64,000 nucleotides of DNA from Micavibrio_C sp046294845 (lineage in GTDB: Bacteria > Pseudomonadota > Alphaproteobacteria > Micavibrionales > Micavibrionaceae), in assembly GCA_046294845.1 (NCBI GenBank), contig JBKBNU010000001.1, positions 2,108,001 through 2,172,000 on the forward strand. Direction: 5' to 3'. The notes below the pieces were generated by a model, which saw only the letters and a list, made by a program, of their open reading frames with translations, was not told the origin of the DNA and ran no database searches. Position numbers and translations under genes: made by a program. This document shows, one piece after another, positions 51,633-60,465 of this stretch; the first letter of the stretch is position 1; each line of letters opens with the position of its first letter.

Positions 51633-52319
51633 ATGCAGGATATGAATAACCCTCTACCCGATCAGGATCCGGAAACCAATACACCGGATAACATTGCCGA
51701 CAATGACTCGCTAAGCCCGACACCGGAAGCATCTTCCACGCCGGAGGCCCCCGAGAGTGCGGCAGCACCCCAAGGCGCAGAAGGCCCTTCGCAGCTGGAA
51801 CTGGCTTTGCTTGAAATTTCCCGCCTGCAGCAGGAACTGGCCGCCGTCAAGGACCACAGCCTCCGCGCTTTGGCCGAGGCAGAAAATACCCGCAAACGTG
51901 CTGTAAAAGATCGCGAGGATGCCAGCAAATATGCGATTTCCAACTTTGCCCGCGACCTGCTGGATTACACCGATAACTTCAAACGCGCCATCGACTCGAT
52001 CCCTGATGATCTGAAACAAGCCGGTGATGACCGCATCAACAACCTGTTGACCGGCCTCGAAGCCATGCAGCGCCAATTTTTGCAAACACTTGATAAAAAC
52101 GGTGTGAAGAAACTGGAACCGCGTGATGAACCCTTCAACCCGCACTTCCATGAAGTGATGTTCGAAGTCCCCGGTACGGGCAAACCCGCCGGCACGATTA
52201 TCCAGCTGGTTGATCCGGGTTATGTACTGCATGACCGCCTGCTCCGCCCCGCCCGCGTCGGTGTGGCCAAGGACGAAGGCCAAGGCGGTCCCGCCCACAG
52301 CGTGGATACGCAGGCCTAA
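51633..52319 (+). CDS. grpE: Nucleotide-exchange factor GrpE
   Basis: Releases ADP from DnaK. 228 residues: an acidic, Pro/Ala-rich disordered N-terminus of about 55 residues, a long coiled-coil helix (LELALLEISRLQQELAAVKD and on), then FARDLLDYTDNFKRAI and the C-terminal beta domain with EPFNPHFHEVMFEVPGTGKPAGTIIQLVDPGYVLHDRLLRPARVGV. The start ATG at 51633 or the next ATG at 51642 is possible; neither has a strong Shine-Dalgarno sequence. It lies 27 bp after an exported-protein gene and 262 bp before dnaK. Confidence 0.96.
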   Translation: MQDMNNPLPDQDPETNTPDNIADNDSLSPTPEASSTPEAPESAAAPQGAEGPSQLELALLEISRLQQELAAVKDHSLRALAEAENTRKRAVKDREDASKYAISNFARDLLDYTDNFKRAIDSIPDDLKQAGDDRINNLLTGLEAMQRQFLQTLDKNGVKKLEPRDEPFNPHFHEVMFEVPGTGKPAGTIIQLVDPGYVLHDRLLRPARVGVAKDEGQGGPAHSVDTQA

Positions 52320-52354
52320 AAAAGACCATTATAGGCTTTTAATCCTATTTTACC

Positions 52355-52382
52355 CTTGATTTTAGCCCCCGAATCCCTATAT
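52355..52382 (+). promoter_or_regulatory. RpoH (sigma-32)-type promoter of dnaK
   Basis: CTTGATT (52355-52361), 13 bp, CCCTATAT (52375-52382), close to the sigma-32 consensus (CTTGAAA, 13-14 bp, CCCCATNT). It lies 200 bp upstream of dnaK in the grpE-dnaK gap. Confidence 0.75.
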
Positions 52383-52480
52383 AAAAATCAGGCAGGGATA
52401 GGGATCGCCCGCATAGTGGTTTTTCATTGAAAACACTGGGGATTCCTGAGACCTGCCCCTCTGGTATTCGGGAGCGTCTG

Positions 52481-52489
52481 TGCTATAGT
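52481..52489 (+). promoter_or_regulatory. Extended -10 sigma-70 promoter of dnaK
   Basis: TGCTATAGT: TG one base before TATAGT, a good extended -10 element. No strong -35 is needed for this class. The predicted start near 52496 gives a leader of about 86 bases to the dnaK ATG at 52582, with TGATGG/CCATCA (52527-52532 / 52546-52551) able to form a short hairpin in it. Confidence 0.55.
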
Positions 52490-52581
52490 CCGCACATCAA
52501 AAACACCCCGGATATAAGGGAATCGTGATGGTGCCAATGGTGGGCCATCATAGGATTTGCCAACTTGAGAAGAGGAATAAA

Positions 52582-54513
52582 ATGAGCAAAGTCATTGGTA
52601 TTGACCTTGGCACGACCAACTCCTGTGTTGCTGTCATGGAAGGTAAAGAACCCCGCGTCATCGAAAACGCTGAAGGTGCAAGGACAACCCCGTCCATGAT
52701 CGCCTTCACAAAGGATGGCGAACGTCTGGTCGGTCAGCCCGCCAAACGTCAGGCCGTCACCAACCCCGATAATACGCTGTATGCCGTCAAACGCCTGATC
52801 GGTCGTCGTTTTGATGATCCGCAAGTGCAGAAGATGATGAAAACCGCGCCCTTCAAAATCGTCCGTGGTGATAACGGCGATGCCTGGGTCGAGGTTGACG
52901 GTGAAAAGCAGGCACCCGCGCAGATCTCTGCCATGGTCTTGAAGAAGATGAAGGAAACCGCCGAGAGTTATCTGGGCGAAAGCGTCACACAGGCCGTTAT
53001 CACAGTTCCCGCTTACTTCAACGACTCCCAACGTCAGGCGACAAAAGACGCTGGCAAAATTGCCGGTCTCGAAGTCTTGCGTATCATCAACGAACCGACA
53101 GCCGCCGCACTGGCTTATGGCCTTGATAAACGCAAGAACGGTACAATTGCCGTTTATGACTTGGGTGGTGGTACATTCGATATTTCCATCCTCGAGATCG
53201 GTGATGGCGTCTTCGAAGTGAAATCAACCAATGGTGACACATTCCTTGGTGGTGAAGACTTCGATGCCCGTATCATTGATTATCTGGCGGACGAGTTCAA
53301 AAAAGAACAATCCATCGACCTGCGTCAGGACAAACTGGCCCTGCAGCGTCTGAAGGAAGCCGCCGAGAAAGCCAAGATCGAGCTGTCATCCACGATGCAG
53401 ACCGAGGTCAACCTGCCGTTTATCACGGCTGATGCTTCAGGACCCAAACACCTGAACATCAAACTTTCACGTGCGAAGCTTGAAAGTCTGGTTGATGATC
53501 TGGTCAAGAACACCATCATTCCGGTGAAAGCCGCATTGAAAGATGCCGGCGTGAAACCTTCGGATATCGATGAGGTTGTTCTGGTTGGCGGTATGACCCG
53601 TATGCCGAAAATCATCGAAACGGTGAAAGAATATTTTGGCAAGGAACCCCACAAGGGCGTGAACCCTGATGAAGTTGTTGCCGATGGCGCGGCCATTCAG
53701 GGCGGCGTTCTCAAGGGCGACGTCAAGGACGTTCTGCTGCTGGACGTGACACCGCTTTCACTGGGCATCGAAACACTGGGCGGCGTGTTCACACGCCTGA
53801 TTGATCGCAACACAACGATCCCGACCAAAAAATCCCAGGTGTTCTCGACCGCCGAAGACAACCAGACCGCTGTGACCATCCGCGTTTACCAAGGTGAACG
53901 TGAAATGGCCGCTGACAACAAGATACTGGGTCAGTTTGATCTGGTCGGTATCCCGTCAGCACCGCGCGGCGTACCGCAAATCGAAGTCACATTCGACATC
54001 GACGCCAACGGTATCGTTCACGTAACAGCCAAGGACAAAGCCACAGGCAAAGAACAGCAGATCCGCATTCAGGCCTCTGGCGGTCTTTCGGACGAAGACA
54101 TCAACAAGATGGTTCGCGATGCCGAGGAACATGCCGAAGAAGACAAAGGCAAGCGCGAGTTGGTCGATGTCAAGAATCAGGCCGAAGCCATGCTGCACCA
54201 GACAGAGCGTTCCCTTTCCGATCTCGGCGACAGTGTTCCTGCCGACGAGAAAAACAAAGTGGAAGCGGCCGTTGCCGATCTTAAGGCCGTGTTGTCATCC
54301 GACGACAAGGACAAGATCAAGAGCAAGACAGATGCGCTGATGCAGGCCAGCATGAAACTGGGTGAGATTGCCTATCGCAAATCACAGGAAGAAGCCGCAG
54401 GCGTTTCCGGTGATGAAGCTGGTGCAGCAGGCGACAGCCCTGCGGCAGAAGGCGAAGTGGTCGATGCCGATTTCAGCGATCTTGAACTCGAAGACGACAA
54501 CGACAAGAAATAA
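52582..54513 (+). CDS. dnaK: Molecular chaperone DnaK (Hsp70)
   Basis: ATP-dependent chaperone. 643 residues. KVIGIDLGTTNSCVAVMEG begins the actin-like ATPase domain; NEPTAAALAYGLDK, VYDLGGGTFDISILEIGDG and VLVGGMTRMPKI are the three signatures. The substrate domain (about 390-510) and the lid follow, and the C-terminus has the acidic linker and a DDNDKK end. AGAGGAAT precedes the ATG at 52582; the upstream extension of the frame is not used. It is followed by a hairpin and dnaJ 60 bp downstream. Confidence 0.98.
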   Translation: MSKVIGIDLGTTNSCVAVMEGKEPRVIENAEGARTTPSMIAFTKDGERLVGQPAKRQAVTNPDNTLYAVKRLIGRRFDDPQVQKMMKTAPFKIVRGDNGDAWVEVDGEKQAPAQISAMVLKKMKETAESYLGESVTQAVITVPAYFNDSQRQATKDAGKIAGLEVLRIINEPTAAALAYGLDKRKNGTIAVYDLGGGTFDISILEIGDGVFEVKSTNGDTFLGGEDFDARIIDYLADEFKKEQSIDLRQDKLALQRLKEAAEKAKIELSSTMQTEVNLPFITADASGPKHLNIKLSRAKLESLVDDLVKNTIIPVKAALKDAGVKPSDIDEVVLVGGMTRMPKIIETVKEYFGKEPHKGVNPDEVVADGAAIQGGVLKGDVKDVLLLDVTPLSLGIETLGGVFTRLIDRNTTIPTKKSQVFSTAEDNQTAVTIRVYQGEREMAADNKILGQFDLVGIPSAPRGVPQIEVTFDIDANGIVHVTAKDKATGKEQQIRIQASGGLSDEDINKMVRDAEEHAEEDKGKRELVDVKNQAEAMLHQTERSLSDLGDSVPADEKNKVEAAVADLKAVLSSDDKDKIKSKTDALMQASMKLGEIAYRKSQEEAAGVSGDEAGAAGDSPAAEGEVVDADFSDLELEDDNDKK

Positions 54514-54521
54514 GAAACAAA

Positions 54522-54549
54522 ACGGGGCCTGATGTAACACAGGCCCCGT
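54522..54549 (+). terminator. Intergenic hairpin between dnaK and dnaJ (attenuator candidate)
   Basis: ACGGGGCCTG (54522-54531) / CAGGCCCCGT (54540-54549), a perfect 10-bp GC-rich stem with an 8-base loop, then CTCCTCTTTTG. The T-run is interrupted, so partial termination or protection of the dnaK 3' end, lowering dnaJ relative to dnaK, is likely. Confidence 0.75.
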
Positions 54550-54573
54550 CTCCTCTTTTGATCAGGGCACAAA

Positions 54574-55710
54574 ATGTCAAAGGACTTCTATCAGGTATTA
54601 GGTGTTGACCGTAAGGCCAGCGAGGAAGAGCTGAAAAAGGCTTACCGTAAGCTTGCCATGCAATATCACCCCGACCGCAACAAGGATGATCCAGCAGCGG
54701 AAGCCAAGTTCAAGGAAGTTAGCGAAGCCTATGACGTTCTGAAAGATCCGCAAAAACGCGCAGCCTATGACCATTACGGTGCCGATGGCGTCAATATGGG
54801 TGCTGGCGGCGGTGGTGCGGGCTTCTCGGGGTTTGGTGGCGCCTTCACCGATATTTTTGAAGATATGTTCGGCGATATGATGAACCGCGGCGGCAACCGT
54901 ACAGGGCCCCAACGCGGTTCGGATATGCAATACACCATGGAAATCACCATGGAAGAAGCCTTTGCCGGCGTTGAAACAACTATCAAGGTTCCCACACACG
55001 AATCCTGCGACAAATGCGATGGTTCGGGTGCGGCTGCCGGTACCGGCGAAGAGCAATGCCCTGCCTGTAACGGTCAGGGCCGTATGCGCATGCAGCAAGG
55101 TTTCTTTACCATTGAACGCACCTGCCCGACCTGTAGCGGTCAGGGCCGTATCATTCGTGACCCCTGTGCCAAGTGCAGTGGTCAGGGCCGTATCCGCAAG
55201 GAAAAATCACTTCGTGTCAAAATTCCCGCCGGTATCGAAAGCGGACGCCGCATTCGTCTGGCCGGCGAAGGCGAAGCCGGTTTCCGTGGCGGCCCGTCCG
55301 GTGACCTTTATGTTTTGCTTGCCGTAAAGCCGCACAAACTCTTTAAACGTGATGGTGCAAACCTGCATTGCCGCGTTCCCATTCCGATGACGACAGCAGC
55401 ATTAGGCGGCGAGCTTGAAGTCCCCACGATTTCCGGTGGCCGTACAAAGGTAAAAATCCCTGAAGGCACACAAACAGGACAGCAATTGCGCCTGAAGGGC
55501 AAAGGTATGCCCGTCTTACGTTCCGATGCGATTGGCGACCTGTTTATCGAGGTCCAAGTGGAAACGCCCATGAACCTGAACCGCAAGCAACAGGATCTTT
55601 TGAAGGAACTGGACAAATCCCTTGGTGGCACATCCCAAGGTAAACACAGCCCTGAATCAACCGGCTTCTTTTCGAAAGTCAAAGAAGTCTGGAGCGATCT
55701 GAAGGACTAA
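54574..55710 (+). CDS. dnaJ: Co-chaperone DnaJ (Hsp40)
   Basis: Stimulates DnaK ATPase and hands over substrates. 378 residues: J-domain at about 1-70 with QYHPDRNKDD (HPD motif), a Gly/Phe-rich region (GAGGGGAGFSGFGG), a zinc domain with four CxxCxGxG units (CDKCDGSG, CPACNGQG, CPTCSGQG, CAKCSGQG), and the C-terminal substrate-binding barrels. CAGGG precedes the ATG by about seven bases. Part of dnaK-dnaJ-dapB; the dapB ATG follows the dnaJ stop by two bases. Confidence 0.98.
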   Translation: MSKDFYQVLGVDRKASEEELKKAYRKLAMQYHPDRNKDDPAAEAKFKEVSEAYDVLKDPQKRAAYDHYGADGVNMGAGGGGAGFSGFGGAFTDIFEDMFGDMMNRGGNRTGPQRGSDMQYTMEITMEEAFAGVETTIKVPTHESCDKCDGSGAAAGTGEEQCPACNGQGRMRMQQGFFTIERTCPTCSGQGRIIRDPCAKCSGQGRIRKEKSLRVKIPAGIESGRRIRLAGEGEAGFRGGPSGDLYVLLAVKPHKLFKRDGANLHCRVPIPMTTAALGGELEVPTISGGRTKVKIPEGTQTGQQLRLKGKGMPVLRSDAIGDLFIEVQVETPMNLNRKQQDLLKELDKSLGGTSQGKHSPESTGFFSKVKEVWSDLKD

Positions 55711-55712
55711 TC

Positions 55713-56414
55713 ATGAAAATTGCTATTGCCGGATATAAAGGCCGCATGGGCCAGATGCTGGTGCGGGAACTCGAATCAGGAACTTGGCCCGATCTGGTTT
55801 ACGGCGGCGGTACGGATAGCAGTGATGATCCTGAAAAACTCTTCGACGCCGATCTTGTGATTGATTTCACCAAGCCCGAAGCCACACGCAAACATATCTG
55901 GCTTGCGGCCAAACACCACAAGTCCCTGATTATTGGCACCACAGGATTGGGCGCTCAAGATCACAAGGAAATGCAGGATGCGAGCCTTGAATGTCCCCTG
56001 CTCTTTTCTGCCAATATGAGTGTGGGCGTCAATCTTCTGGCCGCATTGGTTGAGCAGGCAGCAACACGCCTTGGCGATCAATTCGACATCGAAATCCTGG
56101 AAACCCATCACCACAACAAGATTGATGCCCCGTCAGGCACAGCCCTAATGCTGGGTAAAGCCACTGGCCGCAAGGCAGCGCCCTATGAGCGCAGCGGTAA
56201 ACGTGAAAGCGGGACTGTGGGATACGCCGTTCAGCGCGGCGGTGATGTCGTGGGCGAACATACGGTGAGCTTCTTTGGACCCGGCGAACGTCTGGAACTT
56301 GGACACCGTGCCCATGACCGCAGCCTGTTTGCCAAAGGGGCCTTACGTGCTGCCCTCTGGCTTAAAGACCAGCCGTACGGGCTTTATTCCATGCGCGATG
56401 TACTGGATATTTAA
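55713..56414 (+). CDS. dapB: 4-hydroxy-tetrahydrodipicolinate reductase
   Basis: NAD(P)H-dependent step of lysine and diaminopimelate synthesis. 233 residues, about 35 shorter than E. coli DapB, mainly through a short nucleotide-domain loop. KIAIAGYKGRMGQMLVREL binds the nucleotide, IIGTTG is the hinge, and ILETHHHNKIDAPSGTALMLG carries the catalytic His and Lys; VGEHTVSFFGPGERLELGHRAHDRSLFAKGAL follows. It is two bases downstream of dnaJ, an arrangement common in alphaproteobacteria. Its stop overlaps that of the convergent gene by 4 bp. Confidence 0.96.
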   Translation: MKIAIAGYKGRMGQMLVRELESGTWPDLVYGGGTDSSDDPEKLFDADLVIDFTKPEATRKHIWLAAKHHKSLIIGTTGLGAQDHKEMQDASLECPLLFSANMSVGVNLLAALVEQAATRLGDQFDIEILETHHHNKIDAPSGTALMLGKATGRKAAPYERSGKRESGTVGYAVQRGGDVVGEHTVSFFGPGERLELGHRAHDRSLFAKGALRAALWLKDQPYGLYSMRDVLDI

Positions 56415-56893
56415 GCACCCGCAACAGGGGCTTTGTCTGTAGATTGCAGCGATACCTGCTTTCCGCAAGTACGTGCCACATGCTTTGCAATTTCACTGCT
56501 TAAGATTTCAAATCTATCGGGGGAAATAGAATCCTTATGATCGTACAGATCAAGTTGTGTAACTGATGATGATTTATTATCCATGACAATAATGCCTTTG
56601 CCGTACAAGGGTTGCCCCTCTGGTGAGGTCCCCGCTTGCGCATATGTCAGCTTGAATATTCCTGAACGGCCTTGCTTGCTGGCATGCAGGTAGACAAAGG
56701 GCGCTTCTTCCGATGCAATTTGTGCCGTATGAAAACCGGCATCCTGTAATTTGACACGGGCCCACGTTACAAGACTTTCGAGCTTGAAGCGTCTTTCCTG
56801 AAGTTCATGGGTATCCCATGCGACAGCTTGCAGGTCCGCACCATCAGCCGCCTGTGCATATTCGCGCTGGAGATCATCGTGATCCAAGTTCAT
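56411..56893 (-). CDS. Unknown soluble protein, 160 residues
   Basis: No family recognised. The protein is mixed alpha/beta, starting MNLDHDDLQREYAQAADGAD, with a long amphipathic helix (HELQERRFKLESLVTWARVKLQDAG) and then strands (APFVYLHASKQGRSGIFKLTYAQ; YGKGIIVMDNKSSSVTQLDLY). No signal peptide or membrane helix. AGAGG directly abuts the ATG, too close to be an efficient Shine-Dalgarno sequence. It lies between the Ada-like gene and dapB; 46 bp separate it from the Ada-like gene, in the same direction. Confidence 0.65.
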   Translation of the reverse strand: MNLDHDDLQREYAQAADGADLQAVAWDTHELQERRFKLESLVTWARVKLQDAGFHTAQIASEEAPFVYLHASKQGRSGIFKLTYAQAGTSPEGQPLYGKGIIVMDNKSSSVTQLDLYDHKDSISPDRFEILSSEIAKHVARTCGKQVSLQSTDKAPVAGA

Positions 56894-56939
56894 CCTCTGG
56901 CAACATAATTATTGTCGCAACCATATCAGGAACACAATA

Positions 56940-57779
56940 TTATGTCAATAAATTATCCGCTAAACCCCTGGATTCCTGCGCCAAAATCAGGCGTTTCCGG
57001 GGGGTCCCCCACCCATAATTCTCGACGATCCCTGATGATTGGATAACCCTGTGACACGGGATCAAAAGCGAAATCGGGTTGGCCCCCACGGCGCTACCCA
57101 CTGCACGACTGGCTTTGGGTTTGTTGATATAACAGGCGACATCCTGATAGCTGACAGCGCCACCACAAGGAATCTTCAATAGTGCCTGCCAAACCTGTAT
57201 CTGGAAATTTGTGCCATAGAGATGAATATTAAATCGGGGCTGATCTTCCCCGTGCCAGGCCTTCATGATCTTCTGCGCGGTAGGGGCCGTCGCCTTTGTA
57301 TCTTCATGAAATTGTGCAAGCGGCCAATAGGAAAAAAGGCGGCTCAAGGGGATATTCCTGTCATCATCAACGACAAACCCTAACCAGCATAAACCACGGG
57401 GCGTCTGCGCGATCAAAATTTCTCCCAGACTTGTGGGATGAAAACCATACGTGATATCCAACCCCGCGCCCTTCTTCTGAACTTCACCCGGTGTCGCGGC
57501 CTCCACATTCACAAACAAATCAAATAGTCGGCCATTACCCGATAACCCCGCTGCATAGGCAGCATCAAGTGTTGAATAACCTTCAAGCAGGAAATCACGC
57601 GCATGGCGTGCACTCATATACTGGATGAGCTTCTTGGGACTTAAACCCACCATGCGGGTAAAGCTTTTTTGGAAATGCGCCTGATCATACCCTGCGCGAC
57701 GCGCCAGAAATTCCAGATCCGGATGCTCCTGCCAATGCGCCACAATATAGTCGATTGAATCTGCGATAACTTGTTCCAT
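56940..57779 (-). CDS. Ada-like protein: AraC-type HTH fused to O6-alkylguanine-DNA methyltransferase
   Basis: 279 residues. An N-terminal AraC helix-turn-helix pair at about 15-100 (DLEFLARRAGYDQAHFQKSFTRMVGLSPKKLIQYMSARHAR) is followed by the methyltransferase with the suicide Cys242 in LLIPCHRVIQ. The E. coli Ada N-terminal zinc domain, which has the regulatory Cys38 methylphosphotriester acceptor, is absent, so methylation-triggered activation of the kind known in E. coli is not expected. It repairs O6-methylguanine. It is divergent from nth, with 60 bp between starts. Confidence 0.9.
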   Translation of the reverse strand: MEQVIADSIDYIVAHWQEHPDLEFLARRAGYDQAHFQKSFTRMVGLSPKKLIQYMSARHARDFLLEGYSTLDAAYAAGLSGNGRLFDLFVNVEAATPGEVQKKGAGLDITYGFHPTSLGEILIAQTPRGLCWLGFVVDDDRNIPLSRLFSYWPLAQFHEDTKATAPTAQKIMKAWHGEDQPRFNIHLYGTNFQIQVWQALLKIPCGGAVSYQDVACYINKPKASRAVGSAVGANPISLLIPCHRVIQSSGIVENYGWGTPRKRLILAQESRGLADNLLT

Positions 57780-57839
57780 CCTTTTGTTTTAAACAATCCG
57801 GTGATGCCCGCCAATCCGATTCATGCTATACCTGCCTTC

Positions 57840-58472
57840 ATGACAAAAACGCAGATTCACAAGTTTTTCGAGACGCTTCAAACACTTAATCCCGAACCGC
57901 AGGGTGAGCTGGAATACGTTAATCCTTATACCCTGCTGGTGGCGGTTGTCCTTTCGGCGCAGGCCACGGATAAGGGCGTCAACAAAGCCACCAAAGCGCT
58001 TTTCAAAATTGCCAATACGCCGCAAAAAATGGTCAAGCTGGGTGAAGACGGCCTAAAGGAGCATATTAAAACAATCGGCCTTTATAACAGCAAGGCCAAG
58101 AACGTCATCGCCTTATCGGAAATTCTGGTCAGGGATTACAAAGGGCAAATTCCGCAAACCCGCGATGAATTGGTGAAGCTGCCGGGTGTGGGTCGCAAAA
58201 CAGCAAATGTAGTCCTCAACATTGCCTTTGGAGAGGAAACCATAGCTGTTGATACACATATCTTCAGAGTGAGCAACCGTACAGGTCTTGCCACCGGAAA
58301 GAATGTCGATCAAGTTGAAGAGCAACTGGAAAAAGTCGTACCCAAAGAATTCAAACGTCACGCCCATCACTGGCTGATCCTGCATGGCCGCTATATCTGC
58401 AAAGCCCGCAATCCGGACTGTGCCCATTGTCCGGTTTTCAAATATTGTGGCTTTGAGGAAAAGACAGCTTAA
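57840..58472 (+). CDS. nth: Endonuclease III (DNA glycosylase/AP lyase)
   Basis: Removes oxidised pyrimidines and nicks AP sites. 210 residues. LLVAVVLSAQATDKGVNKA, the helix-hairpin-helix LPGVGRKTANVVLN with catalytic Lys120, VDTHIFRVSNRTGL with Asp138, and the [4Fe-4S] loop C-x6-C-x2-C-x5-C in CKARNPDCAHCPVFKYC all fit; numbering equals E. coli Nth. An in-frame ATG at 57804 is possible but ATG 57840 gives the standard N-terminus. A TG-C-TATACC (extended -10) ends about eight bases before this ATG. Confidence 0.96.
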   Translation: MTKTQIHKFFETLQTLNPEPQGELEYVNPYTLLVAVVLSAQATDKGVNKATKALFKIANTPQKMVKLGEDGLKEHIKTIGLYNSKAKNVIALSEILVRDYKGQIPQTRDELVKLPGVGRKTANVVLNIAFGEETIAVDTHIFRVSNRTGLATGKNVDQVEEQLEKVVPKEFKRHAHHWLILHGRYICKARNPDCAHCPVFKYCGFEEKTA

Positions 58473-59762
58473 TTACGGCTGAGAATTTTTTGGGACAGCC
58501 GCATATACAGGAACAGCTTTTGATGTATTTAGAAGACTATCCTGAAAAGGTTTTTGTGTAGGGTTATTTTCAATAGTAAGAAAATCTTGCGCTACCGGCT
58601 CAACGGCTTGCTTTTCTTGTACGTCCTCTTGAATAATATTCACGACCCCATTTGCAGCATCTGTGCCCACATGAGAAAACACTCTTCTGATCGCATCTAT
58701 GCCTCTGGTGATTACAGTTGATTGCACCGGCAAAGCCTGTACTACTGACATTGCAGGCTGCTGCATATTGCCAGTACTATTTCCACTAGCCTTCATATCC
58801 AGCCGTTCACGCACCGATCTTCTGGCAAAAAAGGAGTCCAATTCATAAACAAACGCAGCCTGTCTTTGCCTGTATTTTTCTACCGAAAAATCATCTTTGT
58901 GTATTCTATGAAGCTCGGACTCTAATGTTTTTTCAGATATTGGCTGCTCGTCGGCTAAATAAAACCAACCAAAGCGATGACCCAAATCCAGAGTGGTAAA
59001 AGGTATTGTCAATCTGTCGTGAGAAAACTCAAGTAACTGCTCAATTTTCTGTCTGGCTGTCAGTTCTTTTATTTTCTCCGGTTCAAAGAAATATCGACTA
59101 TGCACTGACGACTGTCTCAGCAAGAGATCTAAAAGACTTATATCTTCACCGTAACCGTTAAACTGAAAAGGGAGAATACCCTGCCTTTGCTTGGTATCAA
59201 TTTCCAAAACGGCATCAAGAGTATCCATGAGGGTCTTTAATATTGTCTGTTGATTAAACTCCTGATCAGAGGCAAAGACATCATCCAATTTTATGGCGTC
59301 CTTGCGATAGCATCTAGTATGCGAGTACACGTCGTCAAACTCGCGTCTGGCCCTTGCCGCTAAACTCTTACTTCTACCCTCGGCATGGAAGGCTCTGATC
59401 TGATCATCATCGTAATGAACATAGAAGGTGAACAGATTTCTAATCCGGTTCTCTACATAACTGAGGAAATCATTGAGATAAACTTGATCAGTATAGTATT
59501 CAGGCTTCTCTTTAGCCTTCCGGACTTCGTCCTTATCCTTCATGTTCCACATAACATATATAAACGAAGACGTCATTTGTTGGGCATAACGAGCACTAAG
59601 AGGTGCCAGAGCCCTTGTGACAGTGGCCTCGGCACTTGCTGCCATAGCAGGGGAGGATACAGCGACGGGTGGCAATACAGAACGAAACGCTGTTCCTGCT
59701 GCCAGTTGTAATATGCCCCTGCGCGAAATTTGCGGCTGAATATCCTTGATCTGGACTACCAT
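58473..59762 (-). CDS. Tat-exported protein of unknown function
   Basis: 429 residues. The N-terminus carries a twin-arginine motif (SRRGILQLA) followed by a hydrophobic stretch and a likely cleavage near SPAMAASA, so the protein is probably exported folded. The mature part is mainly helical (LNDFLSYVENRIRNLFTFYVHY; FDDVYSHTRCYRKD), and the C-terminal third is Gln/Val/Pro-rich and probably disordered. Export by Tat often implies a cofactor or a complex, but none can be seen. AGAGG lies about six bases before the ATG. It is convergent with nth (stops adjacent). Confidence 0.68.
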   Translation of the reverse strand: MVVQIKDIQPQISRRGILQLAAGTAFRSVLPPVAVSSPAMAASAEATVTRALAPLSARYAQQMTSSFIYVMWNMKDKDEVRKAKEKPEYYTDQVYLNDFLSYVENRIRNLFTFYVHYDDDQIRAFHAEGRSKSLAARARREFDDVYSHTRCYRKDAIKLDDVFASDQEFNQQTILKTLMDTLDAVLEIDTKQRQGILPFQFNGYGEDISLLDLLLRQSSVHSRYFFEPEKIKELTARQKIEQLLEFSHDRLTIPFTTLDLGHRFGWFYLADEQPISEKTLESELHRIHKDDFSVEKYRQRQAAFVYELDSFFARRSVRERLDMKASGNSTGNMQQPAMSVVQALPVQSTVITRGIDAIRRVFSHVGTDAANGVVNIIQEDVQEKQAVEPVAQDFLTIENNPTQKPFQDSLLNTSKAVPVYAAVPKNSQP

Positions 59763-59825
59763 TCTTGACCTCTGTGATGACTAAAACAGAAGTAAGTCCC
59801 TGACGTCAATAAAATTATGTAAATA

Positions 59826-60386
59826 TTAACGTGAGGCAACCTGCATGGTTTTTATGCCGTCATGGCCATTCAGAACCGACTGCACGCAAGCGCGCTTTTG
59901 CGGTAGATCGAAGGCTGCAGTATCGTCCAACAACGTACCGGCCTTAACACGGGCGCGCATATCGTAATAGGTGACATTGCCCTGCCCCTGTTCCGCTACA
60001 TACAGATCAATTACACATTCCGCACTGCGATATTGCCAGACAGCCATATTACCCTCATGGCGTTCAAGTCCCGGCTGATTAAACATAGCCAGCAACTGGC
60101 TCCCTTTGATTTTCAGGAATGTATCCGGATCACCCTTGATCTGCGCGGCGACATGACGAAGCACACGGGCATTATCGGCGGACATGTCACCCGATGAATC
60201 CTGCGCTACATAAGCGTAAGCCATGTTGCGGTGAAGGGATTGGTTGATAGACAGGGAACTGACCATCACAAACGGCAATCCCGCAAGTAAAACCAAAGAA
60301 ACGGCATCGCGAGAAGAGAAAGCCAAGCGGCCTTTCCTTCTCGTCTGCACTTTAAAATAACGTATGGATTGAAATAGCTTTGTCAT
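59826..60386 (-). CDS. Unknown alphaproteobacterial membrane-anchored protein
   Basis: 186 residues. A cytoplasmic N-terminal stretch (about 1-30, basic: FKVQTRRKGRLAF) is followed by one hydrophobic segment at about 31-48 (DAVSLVLLAGLPFVMVSSL) and a soluble, probably periplasmic domain. In that domain LLAMFNQPGLERHEGNMAVWQYRSAECVIDLYVAEQG is a pattern I associate with small conserved alphaproteobacterial proteins of unknown function. The ATG at 60386 is chosen over the GTG seven codons upstream. It is in the same direction as the bactofilin gene, 80 bp upstream. Confidence 0.68.
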   Translation of the reverse strand: MTKLFQSIRYFKVQTRRKGRLAFSSRDAVSLVLLAGLPFVMVSSLSINQSLHRNMAYAYVAQDSSGDMSADNARVLRHVAAQIKGDPDTFLKIKGSQLLAMFNQPGLERHEGNMAVWQYRSAECVIDLYVAEQGQGNVTYYDMRARVKAGTLLDDTAAFDLPQKRACVQSVLNGHDGIKTMQVASR

Positions 60387-60465
60387 GGCTGTCAGGTCCC
60401 GTTTCACCCTTATTTTATTTATGCGCTTATCGGGACCTGTTATGGCCTTGTTACTTTACTATAGC

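Noticed and set aside
49383..52581. CIRCE operator expected near hrcA, grpE or dnaK
   Set aside because: I looked for TTAGCACTC-9-GAGTGCTAA and close variants and saw none; only sigma-70 and RpoH-type promoters are visible.
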